Shown: in pieces, positions 41,841 to 50,099 of the stretch
Layout of the letters: every line of letters begins with the position of its first letter
Numbering within the stretch: position 1 is the first letter of the stretch
NCBI RefSeq assembly: GCF_009763245.1
Contig: NZ_WKJZ01000004.1
Location: 97,626 to 161,625, forward strand
DNA from: Pseudomonas xionganensis
GTDB lineage: Bacteria > Pseudomonadota > Gammaproteobacteria > Pseudomonadales > Pseudomonadaceae
DNA length: 64,000 nt
Direction of reading: 5' to 3'
Position numbers and translations under genes: made by a program
The notes under the pieces: generated by a model
Database searches by the model: none
The model's input: the letters and a program-made list of their open reading frames with translations, nothing else
What the model was told of the DNA's origin: nothing

Positions 41841-44002
41841 ACGGCAGCCGCTCCGATCTTGCCTTTGCGCAGCGCCTCGATCACTGCGGCTTTGGGGCCG
41901 TCGGCGACGATATGCCCGGCCTCTATCACCACCAGGCGCTCCACCAGGCTGAGCATGGACATGCGATGGGTGATCAGCACCAGGGTCTTGCCCTGGGCCC
42001 AGTTCAGCAGGTGCCGGCGCAGGGTTTCTTCGGTGCTGTTGTCCATGGCGCTGGTCGGCTCGTCCAGCACCAGCAGCGGTGGGTCGAGCAGCAGGGCGCG
42101 GGCCATCTGCACCATCTGCCGCTGGCCACCGGAGAGCAGCTGGCCACGTTCACCCAGCGGGCGGTCGAAGCCCAGCGGATGCTGGCGGGCCAGTTCGTGC
42201 ACGCCGGTCAGCTGGGCCACCTCCAGCATGCGTTCATCGCTGATGTAGTGGGCACCCAGGGTCAGGTTGTCACGCAGGCTGCCGGCCAGCAGGGGCATGT
42301 CGTGGGAGACATAGCCCATCTGGCTGCGCAGGTCGGCCAGGTCGATCTGGTGCAAATCCAGGCCGTCGAACAGGATCTGCCCTTCGTTGGGCGAATACAG
42401 GCCCATGATCAGGCGGGCCAGGGTGCTCTTCCCGGAGCCGCTGCGGCCGATGATGGCGACTCGCTCGCCCGGCGCGATATGCAGGTTGATGGCGCGCAGC
42501 GAAGGGCTGCTCAGGCCCGGGTAGGTAAAGCTGAGCTGTTCGATATCCAGGGCGCCATTCAGGCGGGTGTGCTGCAGCGGGCGTTGCTGGGGCTGGCGCT
42601 CCTGGGGCAGAGCCATCAGGGCGTCGGTGCTCTTCATGGTCAGACGGGCCTGTTGCAGGCGGGTGATCAGGCTGGCGATCTGCCCCAGGGGCGAGAGCAC
42701 CCGGCTGCCGAGCATATAGCAGGCGACCAGGGCGCCGACGCTCAGGTTGCCGGCGATAATGGCGTAGACCCCGGCCACGATGGTGGCCATGCCGGCAAAT
42801 TGCTGGATAAACAGGGTGCCGTTGATGGCCACGGCCGACAGCAGGCGGGCGTGGCTGTCCAGGCGGGTGAGGGCGCCGTGGGTGTCTTCCCAGCGGTGCT
42901 GGCGTTCGCTTTCCGCACCGCAGGCCTTGAGGGTTTCCAGGCCGCCCAGGGTTTCCACCAGCAGGGCCTGGCGCTCGGCGGCCAGGGCCAGGCTTTTCTG
43001 AATGCTGTCGCGCAGGCGGGTCTGGATGATGTAGGCAAACAGCGCCGTGAGGGGGAAGGCCAGCAGCGGGATGAGCACCAGCCAGCCACCGAGCAGGCCG
43101 ATCACGGCAATTACCAGCAGGGCGAAGGGCAGGTCGATCAGGCTGGTCAGGGTCACGGCGGTGAGAAAGTCGCGCAGGCCCTGGAAGTCATGGATGCTCT
43201 GGGCAAAGCCGCCCACCGTGGCCGGGCGGGCCGTCATCTGCATGCCGGTGATGCGCTCGAACAGGGTGGCCGAGAGCACCACGTCGGTCTTCTTGCCGGC
43301 GGTATCGAGGATATAGGCGCGCAGGATGCGCAGCATCAATTCGAATGAAGTGGCGATCAACAGGCCCAGGGCCAGCATCCACAGGGTGGCGGTGGCCTGG
43401 TTGGGCACGACCCGGTCGTAGGTCTGCATGACGAACAGCGGCACCATCAGGCCCAGGGTGTTGACCAGAAAGGTCGCCAGCATGGCGTCCAGGTACAGCC
43501 AGCGCGACAGCTTCAGGGTGTCGCGGAACCAGGCATTCACGCGTGGCAGCAGGGGGCTGCGCGCATCCTCCAGGGCATGCTGCGGACGGGCGAAGAATGC
43601 CTCGCCACTGTACTGCTCCTCCAGGGTCTCGACACTGACCCATTGTTCGCCGCCATCGCTTTCGCTGGGCAGGATCAGGGCCTGGCCGTCTTCGCCCCAC
43701 TGGCTCAGCACCGCGCAGCGGCCGTGCTTGAGCAGCAGCAGGACGGGCAGGTTAAGCGGGTAGATGGCCGACAGCTTGCGTCTGATCAGGCGACCCTGCA
43801 GGCCCGCGCGGGCGGCAGCACGGGGCAGCAAGGCCGGGCTCAGGCGTTGGTCCGGCAGGGGCAGCCCGGCCGTCAGGCTGCCGCGGCTGGCAACGCGATC
43901 ATGCTGCTTGCAGAGAATCAGCAGGCCATCGAGCAGAGGGTCGTCATGGCTGAGGCGAGGGTCGCTGGAGGGGGCTACCCGTTCCTGAGAGGTCAAGTGC
44001 AC
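41837..44002 (-). CDS. lapB: Type I secretion ABC transporter with C39-like domain (LapB-like)
   Basis: About 720 residues: an N-terminal C39-like domain (to about 150) without the peptidase motif, hence noncatalytic; six membrane helices (about 165-440); then the ATPase with Walker A GRSGSGKST, signature LLSGGQRQMVQMARAL and Walker B LLVLDEPTSAMD. It exports proteins with uncleaved C-terminal signals. GTG 44002 is used here, but its G lies in AGGAGG, so the true start may be TTG 43996, five nt from that site. The divergent adhesin is the obvious substrate. Confidence 0.92.
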   Translation of the reverse strand: MHLTSQERVAPSSDPRLSHDDPLLDGLLILCKQHDRVASRGSLTAGLPLPDQRLSPALLPRAAARAGLQGRLIRRKLSAIYPLNLPVLLLLKHGRCAVLSQWGEDGQALILPSESDGGEQWVSVETLEEQYSGEAFFARPQHALEDARSPLLPRVNAWFRDTLKLSRWLYLDAMLATFLVNTLGLMVPLFVMQTYDRVVPNQATATLWMLALGLLIATSFELMLRILRAYILDTAGKKTDVVLSATLFERITGMQMTARPATVGGFAQSIHDFQGLRDFLTAVTLTSLIDLPFALLVIAVIGLLGGWLVLIPLLAFPLTALFAYIIQTRLRDSIQKSLALAAERQALLVETLGGLETLKACGAESERQHRWEDTHGALTRLDSHARLLSAVAINGTLFIQQFAGMATIVAGVYAIIAGNLSVGALVACYMLGSRVLSPLGQIASLITRLQQARLTMKSTDALMALPQERQPQQRPLQHTRLNGALDIEQLSFTYPGLSSPSLRAINLHIAPGERVAIIGRSGSGKSTLARLIMGLYSPNEGQILFDGLDLHQIDLADLRSQMGYVSHDMPLLAGSLRDNLTLGAHYISDERMLEVAQLTGVHELARQHPLGFDRPLGERGQLLSGGQRQMVQMARALLLDPPLLVLDEPTSAMDNSTEETLRRHLLNWAQGKTLVLITHRMSMLSLVERLVVIEAGHIVADGPKAAVIEALRKGKIGAAAV

Positions 44003-44403
44003 CTCCTCACAGGCAGGTCATGGTCGCGCGGAAATGGGGGCGGCAGGTTCGACTGTCCGCAACTGGCGTGAAAAAGGGTCCGCACTCTGTATCCCCCGGC
44101 TGTTGGATAAATGGGCATCCATCCATGGAGACAGTTAAGCAGCTGTCAGCGGGTGCTGAACCGTTTGTCTTGAGTTGCATCCTATCGCGCTGCAGGCCGC
44201 GTATTCATTGATCCTGATCAGTGTGCCCGGCGTCTTATGGACTAACTTGGAGACATAAGAGGACGTTTTGCTCGGTACAAAGCCGGCGGCGAGGTGCCAG
44301 GAACCGAGGTGTTTCACGGGTTATTACAACGCTGCATTTTTGACTACAGACGGCATCGAGAGCATCTCGTGTGCCGGTATCAGCGGATACTGCGGAGGCA
44401 TAA
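44003..44403. promoter_or_regulatory. Divergent control region lapBC / adhesin
   Basis: No gene is seen in 400 nt. It contains a near-perfect FNR/ANR-like box TTGAT-CCTG-ATCAG at 44208-44221, and a 7-bp inverted repeat TCTTATG/CATAAGA at 44233-44260 downstream of it. GGAGG at 44393-44397 is the adhesin ribosome site. Confidence 0.4.
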
Positions 44404-47400
44404 ATGGCCAAGTTGATCGGAACGGTTGGGCGGGTTGTCGGTGAAGTGGTTGCGGTGGCGCTGGATGGTGGACGGCGCACCCTGGCCGCAGGAGATGCGC
44501 TGTTTGCCGGTGAACGGCTGCTGACCGGTAATGGTGCGGCGGTAGCGGTGGATCTGGTGGGCGGGGGCGAACTGACCCTGGGTCGTAACACCGACTATCA
44601 GCTTAGCGAGCAACTGCTAGCCGAGGCGCAGGGCAGTGCCGGTGAAGTGTCGCCAACCCCTGAGGTCATGGCCAGTGTGGATGAGTTGCAACGCGCCATC
44701 GCCGCAGGCGAAGACCCGACTCTGGCCGCCGAGGCGCCAGCAGCCGGTCCCGGCGCTGGAGCAGGTGGCGCCGGTGGGGGCGGTCACTCCTTTGTGCTGC
44801 TCAATGAGGTGGGTGGTGCCCTGGAACCTGTGATCGGCTTTCCCACCGAGGGGCTGGGTGGCGTGCCCGAGTTTCCCCAGGGTGAGGTAGCCGGGTTGGC
44901 CCCGTTGGACACCCCAGTACCGGCACCCGAACCGGTTAATGGCGTGCCTGTTGCGTTGGATGACACGCAGAGCCTGAGTGAGGACAGCCCTTCCGTACAG
45001 GGCAATGTGCTGCTCAACGATCTTCCCGGTAGCGACGGGGGTATCAGCGTGACCAACCCAGGTGTCTACAACGGCACCTATGGCCAACTGACCCTGAATG
45101 CCGACGGCACCTTCAGCTATGTGCTCAATAACGCGCTGGTGCAGGGGCTGGATGATGGAGAAAGCCTGACGGAGAACTTCGGCTACAACATCGCGGATCT
45201 GGACGGCGACCCGGCCTCGGCCCAGCTGAGTATCACCATCACCGGCAGCAACGACGGGCCGAGCCTGAGCGTCGAAGGCGCCGAGGTTTACGAGAGTGGC
45301 CTGTCCAGTGGTTCCGACTCAAGTGCGGGCAGCGAGTTTGCCTCGGGCACCTTTACCCTGGGCGATGCCGATGGTCTGGACGATATCCAGAGCGTGACCA
45401 TCAACGGCACCACGGTGGCCATTGCCGAACTGGCCGGCAGCAGCTTTGCCGGTGCCCATGGCACCCTGACCGTGACCGGCTATGACAGCGCCACGGGGGT
45501 GGCGAGCTATCAGTACCAACTGACGGCCGCCACCACCGATATGCCCGACGCCACGGAAGCCGACAGCTTTAATGTCAGCGTCAGCGATGGCAGCGCTTCG
45601 GCCTCGGCGACCCTGCAGATCAGCATCGTCGATGATCTGCCAACCGCCCTGGACGATGCATTCAGCCTGAGCGAAGACAGCAGTGGTGTGCTCGGTAATG
45701 TGCTGAGCAACGATATCAGTGGTGCCGATACCGGCAGCAGCGTCACCACCCCGGGGTTCTACAACGGCACCTACGGCCAACTGACCCTGAATGCCAACGG
45801 CACCTTCAGCTATGTACTCAATACAGGTCTGGCTGCGGTGCAGGGCCTGGATGAAGACGAGAGCCTGTCGGAGGTGTTCCCGTACAGCATGCAGGACGCC
45901 GATGGCGACCCGGCCTCGGCCCAGCTGAGCATTACCATCACCGGCAGCAACGACGGGCCGAGCCTGAGTGTCGCAGGCGCTGAAGTTTATGAGAGTGGCC
46001 TGCCTAGCGGTTCCGACTCAAGTGCGGGCAGCGAGTTTGCCTCGGGCACCTTTACTCTGGGCGATGCCGATGGTCTGGACGATATCCAGAGCGTGACCAT
46101 CAACGGCACCACGGTGGCCATTGCCGAGCTGGCCGGCAGCAGCTTTGCCGGCGCCCATGGCACCCTGACCGTGACCGGCTATGACAGCACCACGGGTGTG
46201 GCGACCTACCTGTATCAGCTGGCCACGGCGACTGCCGAGGGTGTCAACGACAGCGAAAGTTTCAGCGTCAGTGTCAGCGACGGCAGCGGGTCGGCGTCCA
46301 GCAGTCTGGTGGTTGGCGTATTCGATGACATGCCGTCCCTGGGGGCATTCAGCAATGCGGTTATGCCCAACGAAATGGGCAGCGTCAGTGGCACCTTTAC
46401 GGTGGTGCCGGGCGCCGATGATCTGGCCGGTTTCCAGATCAGCGGGCCGGAGATCGGTGGCCTGGCCTACAGCACACAGCACAGCTATGACAGCGCGGGC
46501 AATTTCCTGAGTACCACCCTGACCGGCTCGACCTCGGGGTTTATCAAGGTCTTTACCCTGACCGTGAATGCCGATGGCACCTATCTGTTCAATCTGCTGC
46601 AGCCGGAGGCGGCCAGTGAGCTGACCTACGCCCTGAATAACCTGGCCCCCGGCCATGCCCCCGGGTTTGCCGAGACCTATGATGGCCTGATCGAGTTCAG
46701 CAGCCCGGGCGCGGTCAATTCCTCAACCCCAGGTTTTGGCATCAACAATCAGTTCTTCGACCGCGGTGAGCAGTTCACCATGGAGTTCCATGCCTCGGGG
46801 CAGGCGGGGGTGGACAATGTGCCTGGCGAGGATGTGCGCCTGGTGGACAAGGTCACCCTGGTCAATGATCAGGTCAATGGTCAGCTAACCATTCGCTGGA
46901 CGGCGACCAACAGTATTTCTGGCGAAACCCGCACCGGTACGCTGACGATTGCGGCCGGTATGGCGCAAACGCTGATCGACCCCGATATCAGCTTCAACCA
47001 GTTGCAGCTTGAAGGCATCGATGGCAATGGCCGGGTGCGCTTTGCCACGGCCACCATCAGCACTCTGGTGTTGCCACAGGATCAGAGCCTGGCATTCAGC
47101 GTGGTGGCCGAGGATGGTGATGGCGACCTGAGTGCTGCATCTGCCCTGAGCGTCAACGTGGTGGCCCAGGGCGTCGGGGATAACTTCGTGCTCAGCGGTG
47201 GCGAAGGCAATGATGTGCTCGCGTCCAGCAGCCTGGCGGATGTGTTCGATGGGCGCGGCGGTATCGATATGGTCGATTACGGCGATGCCAGTGCCGGTGT
47301 TGCGGCCAGCCTGGCCGCGGGCGTCGGGTTGGCCGGCGACGCGCTGGGCGACAGCTACAGCAGCATCGAAGGCATTATCGGTGGCGCCGGTGATGATCAA

Positions 47401-48177
47401 CTCAGCGGCGATGCGGGTGCCAATTACCTGGCCGGCGCTGCGGGCAACGATGTGCTGGCGGGCGGTGCCGGTGACGATGTGCTGTCCGGTGGCCTGGGCG
47501 ACGATGTGCTGCAGGGCGGTGAGGGTGACGATGTGCTGATGGGCGACGCCGGTGCCGATCAGCTGGACGGCGGCGAAGGCTTCGATGTGGTCGATTACAG
47601 TGCCGACAGCGAAGGCGTGACGGTCAACCTGCAGAGCGGAATCGGTACAGCCGGTCTGGCCGAAGGTGACAGCTATTCGTCGGTTGAAGGCATCCTGGGC
47701 GGTGCGGGTGATGATCAGTTGCTGGGTGATGACCAGGCCAATTACCTCAGTGGTGGGGCTGGTGATGATGTACTGAGCGGTGGCGGCGGTGATGACGTGC
47801 TGGTCGGCGGCCTGGGCGATGACAGCCTCAGCGGTGGCGCCGGGCGTGACAGCTTCGTCTGGCGGGCCGGAGATATGGGCGGTAGCGATACCATCCATGA
47901 CTTTTATATCGATCCGGACGGTGCCAACTCCGATGTGCTGGACTTGTCCGATCTGTTCAGCGGCGTGGCCACAGATGTCGGAACCTTGGATAACTACCTG
48001 AACTTCGCCTTTGGCGAGAACACCACCATTTCCATCAGCCTGACGCCAGGCGGTGCGCCGGTGCAGGACATCACCCTGGTCGGGGTGGACCTGTCCAGCG
48101 TCTATGGCACTGGGGATGAGGCAACGGTGCTGGCCAATATGATCGACGACAATATCCTCAAGGTGGATAACACCTAA
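44404..48177 (+). CDS. LapA-like RTX adhesin with retention module and LapG-type cleavage site
   Basis: 1257 residues, far shorter than classical LapA proteins of several thousand. Order: retention module (1 to about 110, LIGTVGRVVGEVVAVALDG), LAAEAPAAGPG with PAAG at 112-115 matching a LapG site, a Gly linker, two tandem 233-residue repeats (about 181-412 and 413-642), a larger Ig-like domain to about 925, RTX nonapeptides (about 929-1150, many GGAGDDVL copies that bind calcium), and a C-terminal secretion region ending DDNILKVDNT. It has no Sec signal. It should be exported by the divergent LapB/LapC pair, held at the surface and released by proteolysis; cyclic di-GMP control is inferred from the family. 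Confidence 0.88.
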   Translation: MAKLIGTVGRVVGEVVAVALDGGRRTLAAGDALFAGERLLTGNGAAVAVDLVGGGELTLGRNTDYQLSEQLLAEAQGSAGEVSPTPEVMASVDELQRAIAAGEDPTLAAEAPAAGPGAGAGGAGGGGHSFVLLNEVGGALEPVIGFPTEGLGGVPEFPQGEVAGLAPLDTPVPAPEPVNGVPVALDDTQSLSEDSPSVQGNVLLNDLPGSDGGISVTNPGVYNGTYGQLTLNADGTFSYVLNNALVQGLDDGESLTENFGYNIADLDGDPASAQLSITITGSNDGPSLSVEGAEVYESGLSSGSDSSAGSEFASGTFTLGDADGLDDIQSVTINGTTVAIAELAGSSFAGAHGTLTVTGYDSATGVASYQYQLTAATTDMPDATEADSFNVSVSDGSASASATLQISIVDDLPTALDDAFSLSEDSSGVLGNVLSNDISGADTGSSVTTPGFYNGTYGQLTLNANGTFSYVLNTGLAAVQGLDEDESLSEVFPYSMQDADGDPASAQLSITITGSNDGPSLSVAGAEVYESGLPSGSDSSAGSEFASGTFTLGDADGLDDIQSVTINGTTVAIAELAGSSFAGAHGTLTVTGYDSTTGVATYLYQLATATAEGVNDSESFSVSVSDGSGSASSSLVVGVFDDMPSLGAFSNAVMPNEMGSVSGTFTVVPGADDLAGFQISGPEIGGLAYSTQHSYDSAGNFLSTTLTGSTSGFIKVFTLTVNADGTYLFNLLQPEAASELTYALNNLAPGHAPGFAETYDGLIEFSSPGAVNSSTPGFGINNQFFDRGEQFTMEFHASGQAGVDNVPGEDVRLVDKVTLVNDQVNGQLTIRWTATNSISGETRTGTLTIAAGMAQTLIDPDISFNQLQLEGIDGNGRVRFATATISTLVLPQDQSLAFSVVAEDGDGDLSAASALSVNVVAQGVGDNFVLSGGEGNDVLASSSLADVFDGRGGIDMVDYGDASAGVAASLAAGVGLAGDALGDSYSSIEGIIGGAGDDQLSGDAGANYLAGAAGNDVLAGGAGDDVLSGGLGDDVLQGGEGDDVLMGDAGADQLDGGEGFDVVDYSADSEGVTVNLQSGIGTAGLAEGDSYSSVEGILGGAGDDQLLGDDQANYLSGGAGDDVLSGGGGDDVLVGGLGDDSLSGGAGRDSFVWRAGDMGGSDTIHDFYIDPDGANSDVLDLSDLFSGVATDVGTLDNYLNFAFGENTTISISLTPGGAPVQDITLVGVDLSSVYGTGDEATVLANMIDDNILKVDNT
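45235..46200 (+). repeat. Long near-identical direct repeats inside the adhesin gene
   Basis: Two segments of about 260 nt (near 45235-45500 and 45934-46199) are almost identical at the DNA level and 699 nt (233 codons) apart, marking two copies of one repeat unit. Confidence 0.85.
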
Positions 48178-48231
48178 GAGAGCTCACAGGACGCTTCGGC
48201 AAGGGCTTGCCGAGCGTTGCGCTACAGCCAT

Positions 48232-48265
48232 ATGGCCGCCTCCATGGAGGCGGCCATTTCTTTTT
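48232..48265. terminator. Bidirectional terminator between adhesin and cytochrome c genes
   Basis: ATGGCCGCCTCC and GGAGGCGGCCAT make a long continuous palindrome followed by TTCTTTTT. Confidence 0.85.
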
Positions 48266-49068
48266 CAGAGCTGCACCTTTCTGCCGGCCATATGCTGCAG
48301 ATAGCTCAGCAGGACGCCCAGTGCCTGCTCGCTTAATACCTGGGGCGTAAAGCCCGGCATGCGTCCCTGGGGCCAGCGGCGCAAGCTTTGTGGCGCGCGG
48401 ATATAGCGGGCCAGAAAGTCCAGGCGAAAATACTCGGTGGGGTTATGGGGCACATTCAGATCCGGGCCGAACTGTGAGTCGCCAGCGCCATTGAGGCGGT
48501 GACAGGCCAGGCAGTGCTTCTGAAACTGGGCAAAACCGGCGTGTACCGCGTCGCTGGCATCAGCAGCCCGGAGCAGCTGAGGGTAGCGTTCGGCCAAGGG
48601 AGCCTGGGTGCGGATGCGGGCCAGTTGGAAGGGCCATTGCTCCGGGCCAATCTGGCTGGCTTCAGGGTTTTCCCAGACCAGATAGAAAGGCCCGGCGCCG
48701 GGTTTGCCTGCCGCCAGGGCCGGCCAGGGCTGGGCCGGATCTTCGATGGCGAGCCAGGCCCGGCTGCCGCTTCTGCTCAGTACCAGGGCGGTCGGCAGTT
48801 CGGCGGCAAAGCCATCACTGGCCAGCAGCTGCAGCTGGTCGCCGGCCTGCACGCCCTCCAGCAGGCTGCTCAGGGGCAATGCGCGGTACTGCATGGCGCG
48901 CTTGTAGCTGACATCCTGGGCGATCTCGATAGTCCGCACCTGCGGATGTGCCAGCAGCGTCTGAGTCGTCCAGATAACCGCTTTGGCGCCGCTTTCCACA
49001 TGCAGCTCGGCGCCCCAGGCCAGGGTCCAGGGCAATAGGGCCAGCAGGCCAATCAGCATGTGGCGCAT
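48265..49068 (-). CDS. Periplasmic c-type cytochrome with N-terminal accessory domain
   Basis: 267 residues: signal peptide (about 1-19, ending AWGA), then a domain of about 150 residues with LPLSSLLEGVQAGDQLQLLASDGF and AFYLVW-like patterns resembling the molybdopterin-oxidoreductase-like domain fused to some cytochromes but lacking any cofactor evidence, then a cytochrome c domain with one haem motif CLACH and axial Met candidates in RMPGF. It is an electron carrier of unknown partner. It starts inside the end of the rhodanese gene (16-nt overlap), so both are coexpressed. Confidence 0.82.
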   Translation of the reverse strand: MRHMLIGLLALLPWTLAWGAELHVESGAKAVIWTTQTLLAHPQVRTIEIAQDVSYKRAMQYRALPLSSLLEGVQAGDQLQLLASDGFAAELPTALVLSRSGSRAWLAIEDPAQPWPALAAGKPGAGPFYLVWENPEASQIGPEQWPFQLARIRTQAPLAERYPQLLRAADASDAVHAGFAQFQKHCLACHRLNGAGDSQFGPDLNVPHNPTEYFRLDFLARYIRAPQSLRRWPQGRMPGFTPQVLSEQALGVLLSYLQHMAGRKVQL

Positions 49069-49427
49069 GGCGTGCCTGACTCCAGCAGGGTTTTCAGCGC
49101 CTCATAGCCGCCGGCATTGATCAGGTTGCTGTAGCCCAGCTCGCGCAGGCGTTGTTCGGCAAGCCCGGAACGTCGACCGCTGCGGCAGTAGAGGATGATC
49201 AGTTGATGCTTGTCAGGTGCCAGGCTCGCGATCTGTTCGGCGATCTGCTCATGACCAATGCGTGTGGCACCGGGCAGGGCGCCTGCGGCGAATTCCTCGG
49301 CCGTACGCACGTCGATCAACAGCCCCTGCGGGCTTTGCAGGGCACTGAGGATGGCCTGCGATTCGCTGGCGACAGTCGTCAGAGGGAGGCAGGCACAGAG
49401 GGTAAGGGCGGCTATCAGGCGGCGCAT
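49053..49427 (-). CDS. Periplasmic rhodanese-like protein
   Basis: 124 residues with a signal peptide (about 1-20, ending TVAS) and one rhodanese domain: LLIDVRTAEEFAAGALPGA, the active-site cysteine loop YCRSGRRS and a closing NAGGYEALKTLLESG. Single-domain rhodaneses carry sulfane sulfur on that cysteine. The chain ends PCATC, an extra CxxC pair at the very C-terminus that is unusual. Operon with the downstream cytochrome c suggests a redox or sulfur-handling role in the periplasm. Confidence 0.88.
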   Translation of the reverse strand: MRRLIAALTLCACLPLTTVASESQAILSALQSPQGLLIDVRTAEEFAAGALPGATRIGHEQIAEQIASLAPDKHQLIILYCRSGRRSGLAEQRLRELGYSNLINAGGYEALKTLLESGTPCATC

Positions 49428-49539
49428 GGGTCATCTCCGGTATTCACCGGCTGAGCATAAGCCCATTTGTCGTCAGGGATAAGGACTGTGCTGCGCCAAC
49501 GGCTCCACGGCGCTTGACGCAGCACAGGCTGGGAAAGGG

Positions 49540-49635
49540 TCAGCTGACCAAACGGGTCAGGTTGGGAAGAATCAGGATCAGGGTGGTGGCAAAGACGATC
49601 ATGCCGGCCTGACGCATCTTGGTTGGGTTGGACAT
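49540..49635 (-). CDS. 31-residue putative membrane peptide
   Basis: ATG 49635 to TGA 49540 encodes a 31-residue chain: a short basic N-terminus (MSNPTKMRQAG), one hydrophobic helix (MIVFATTLILILPNL) and the end TRLVS. Positive residues before the helix would put the N-terminus in the cytosol. A weak AAGG lies 10 nt upstream. The size, amphipathic layout and codon choice (GCC, ATC, CTG) suit a real small membrane protein, but conservation must decide. Confidence 0.45.
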   Translation of the reverse strand: MSNPTKMRQAGMIVFATTLILILPNLTRLVS

Positions 49636-50099
49636 AGCGGTTGGCCTTGTTGTTGTTCTGGGCGTGGCATTCACCGTCCGCCAGGCTTAGGCGGGCTGCG
49701 GCGTCACACCTCGAATGGAGCATCCACGCTGTCCCGGCAAAACCCGGCGACGGCAGTTGCAGGCTGGCTGCGCCCATCACGCGGCACGGCTGGCCTGTCT
49801 TCACTTTAGGGCCGCAATGAGCCGCGCTATAGATAGGTTGATTGTTAAGCCCTGCCGGCTTGTTGCCGTTGGTTATGAGAAAGGCGCTGCCATGGCAAGC
49901 AGGCCTTGCGCTAGACGCTGTTCTTCAGCTTTGCCCAGTGTCTGACCGTTTGTCTGAGCTGAGCGGTCAATGGGCCTGAGCGCTTCGGTCATTGAGGCTG
50001 GCGCTGGGCGGCGTATGGTTGCGGTGACTCAACAAGAACAGGCGCAGCTCAATGGAGCCTGTGCCACCAGCCACCCTCCACTGGAGGTCTGAGGACGCC
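49636..50099. other. Region upstream of the thiolase gene without recognised genes
   Basis: About 460 nt. No open frame with family features and no strong promoter or terminator was seen. The thiolase ribosome site GAGGAC lies at its right end. Confidence 0.6.
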
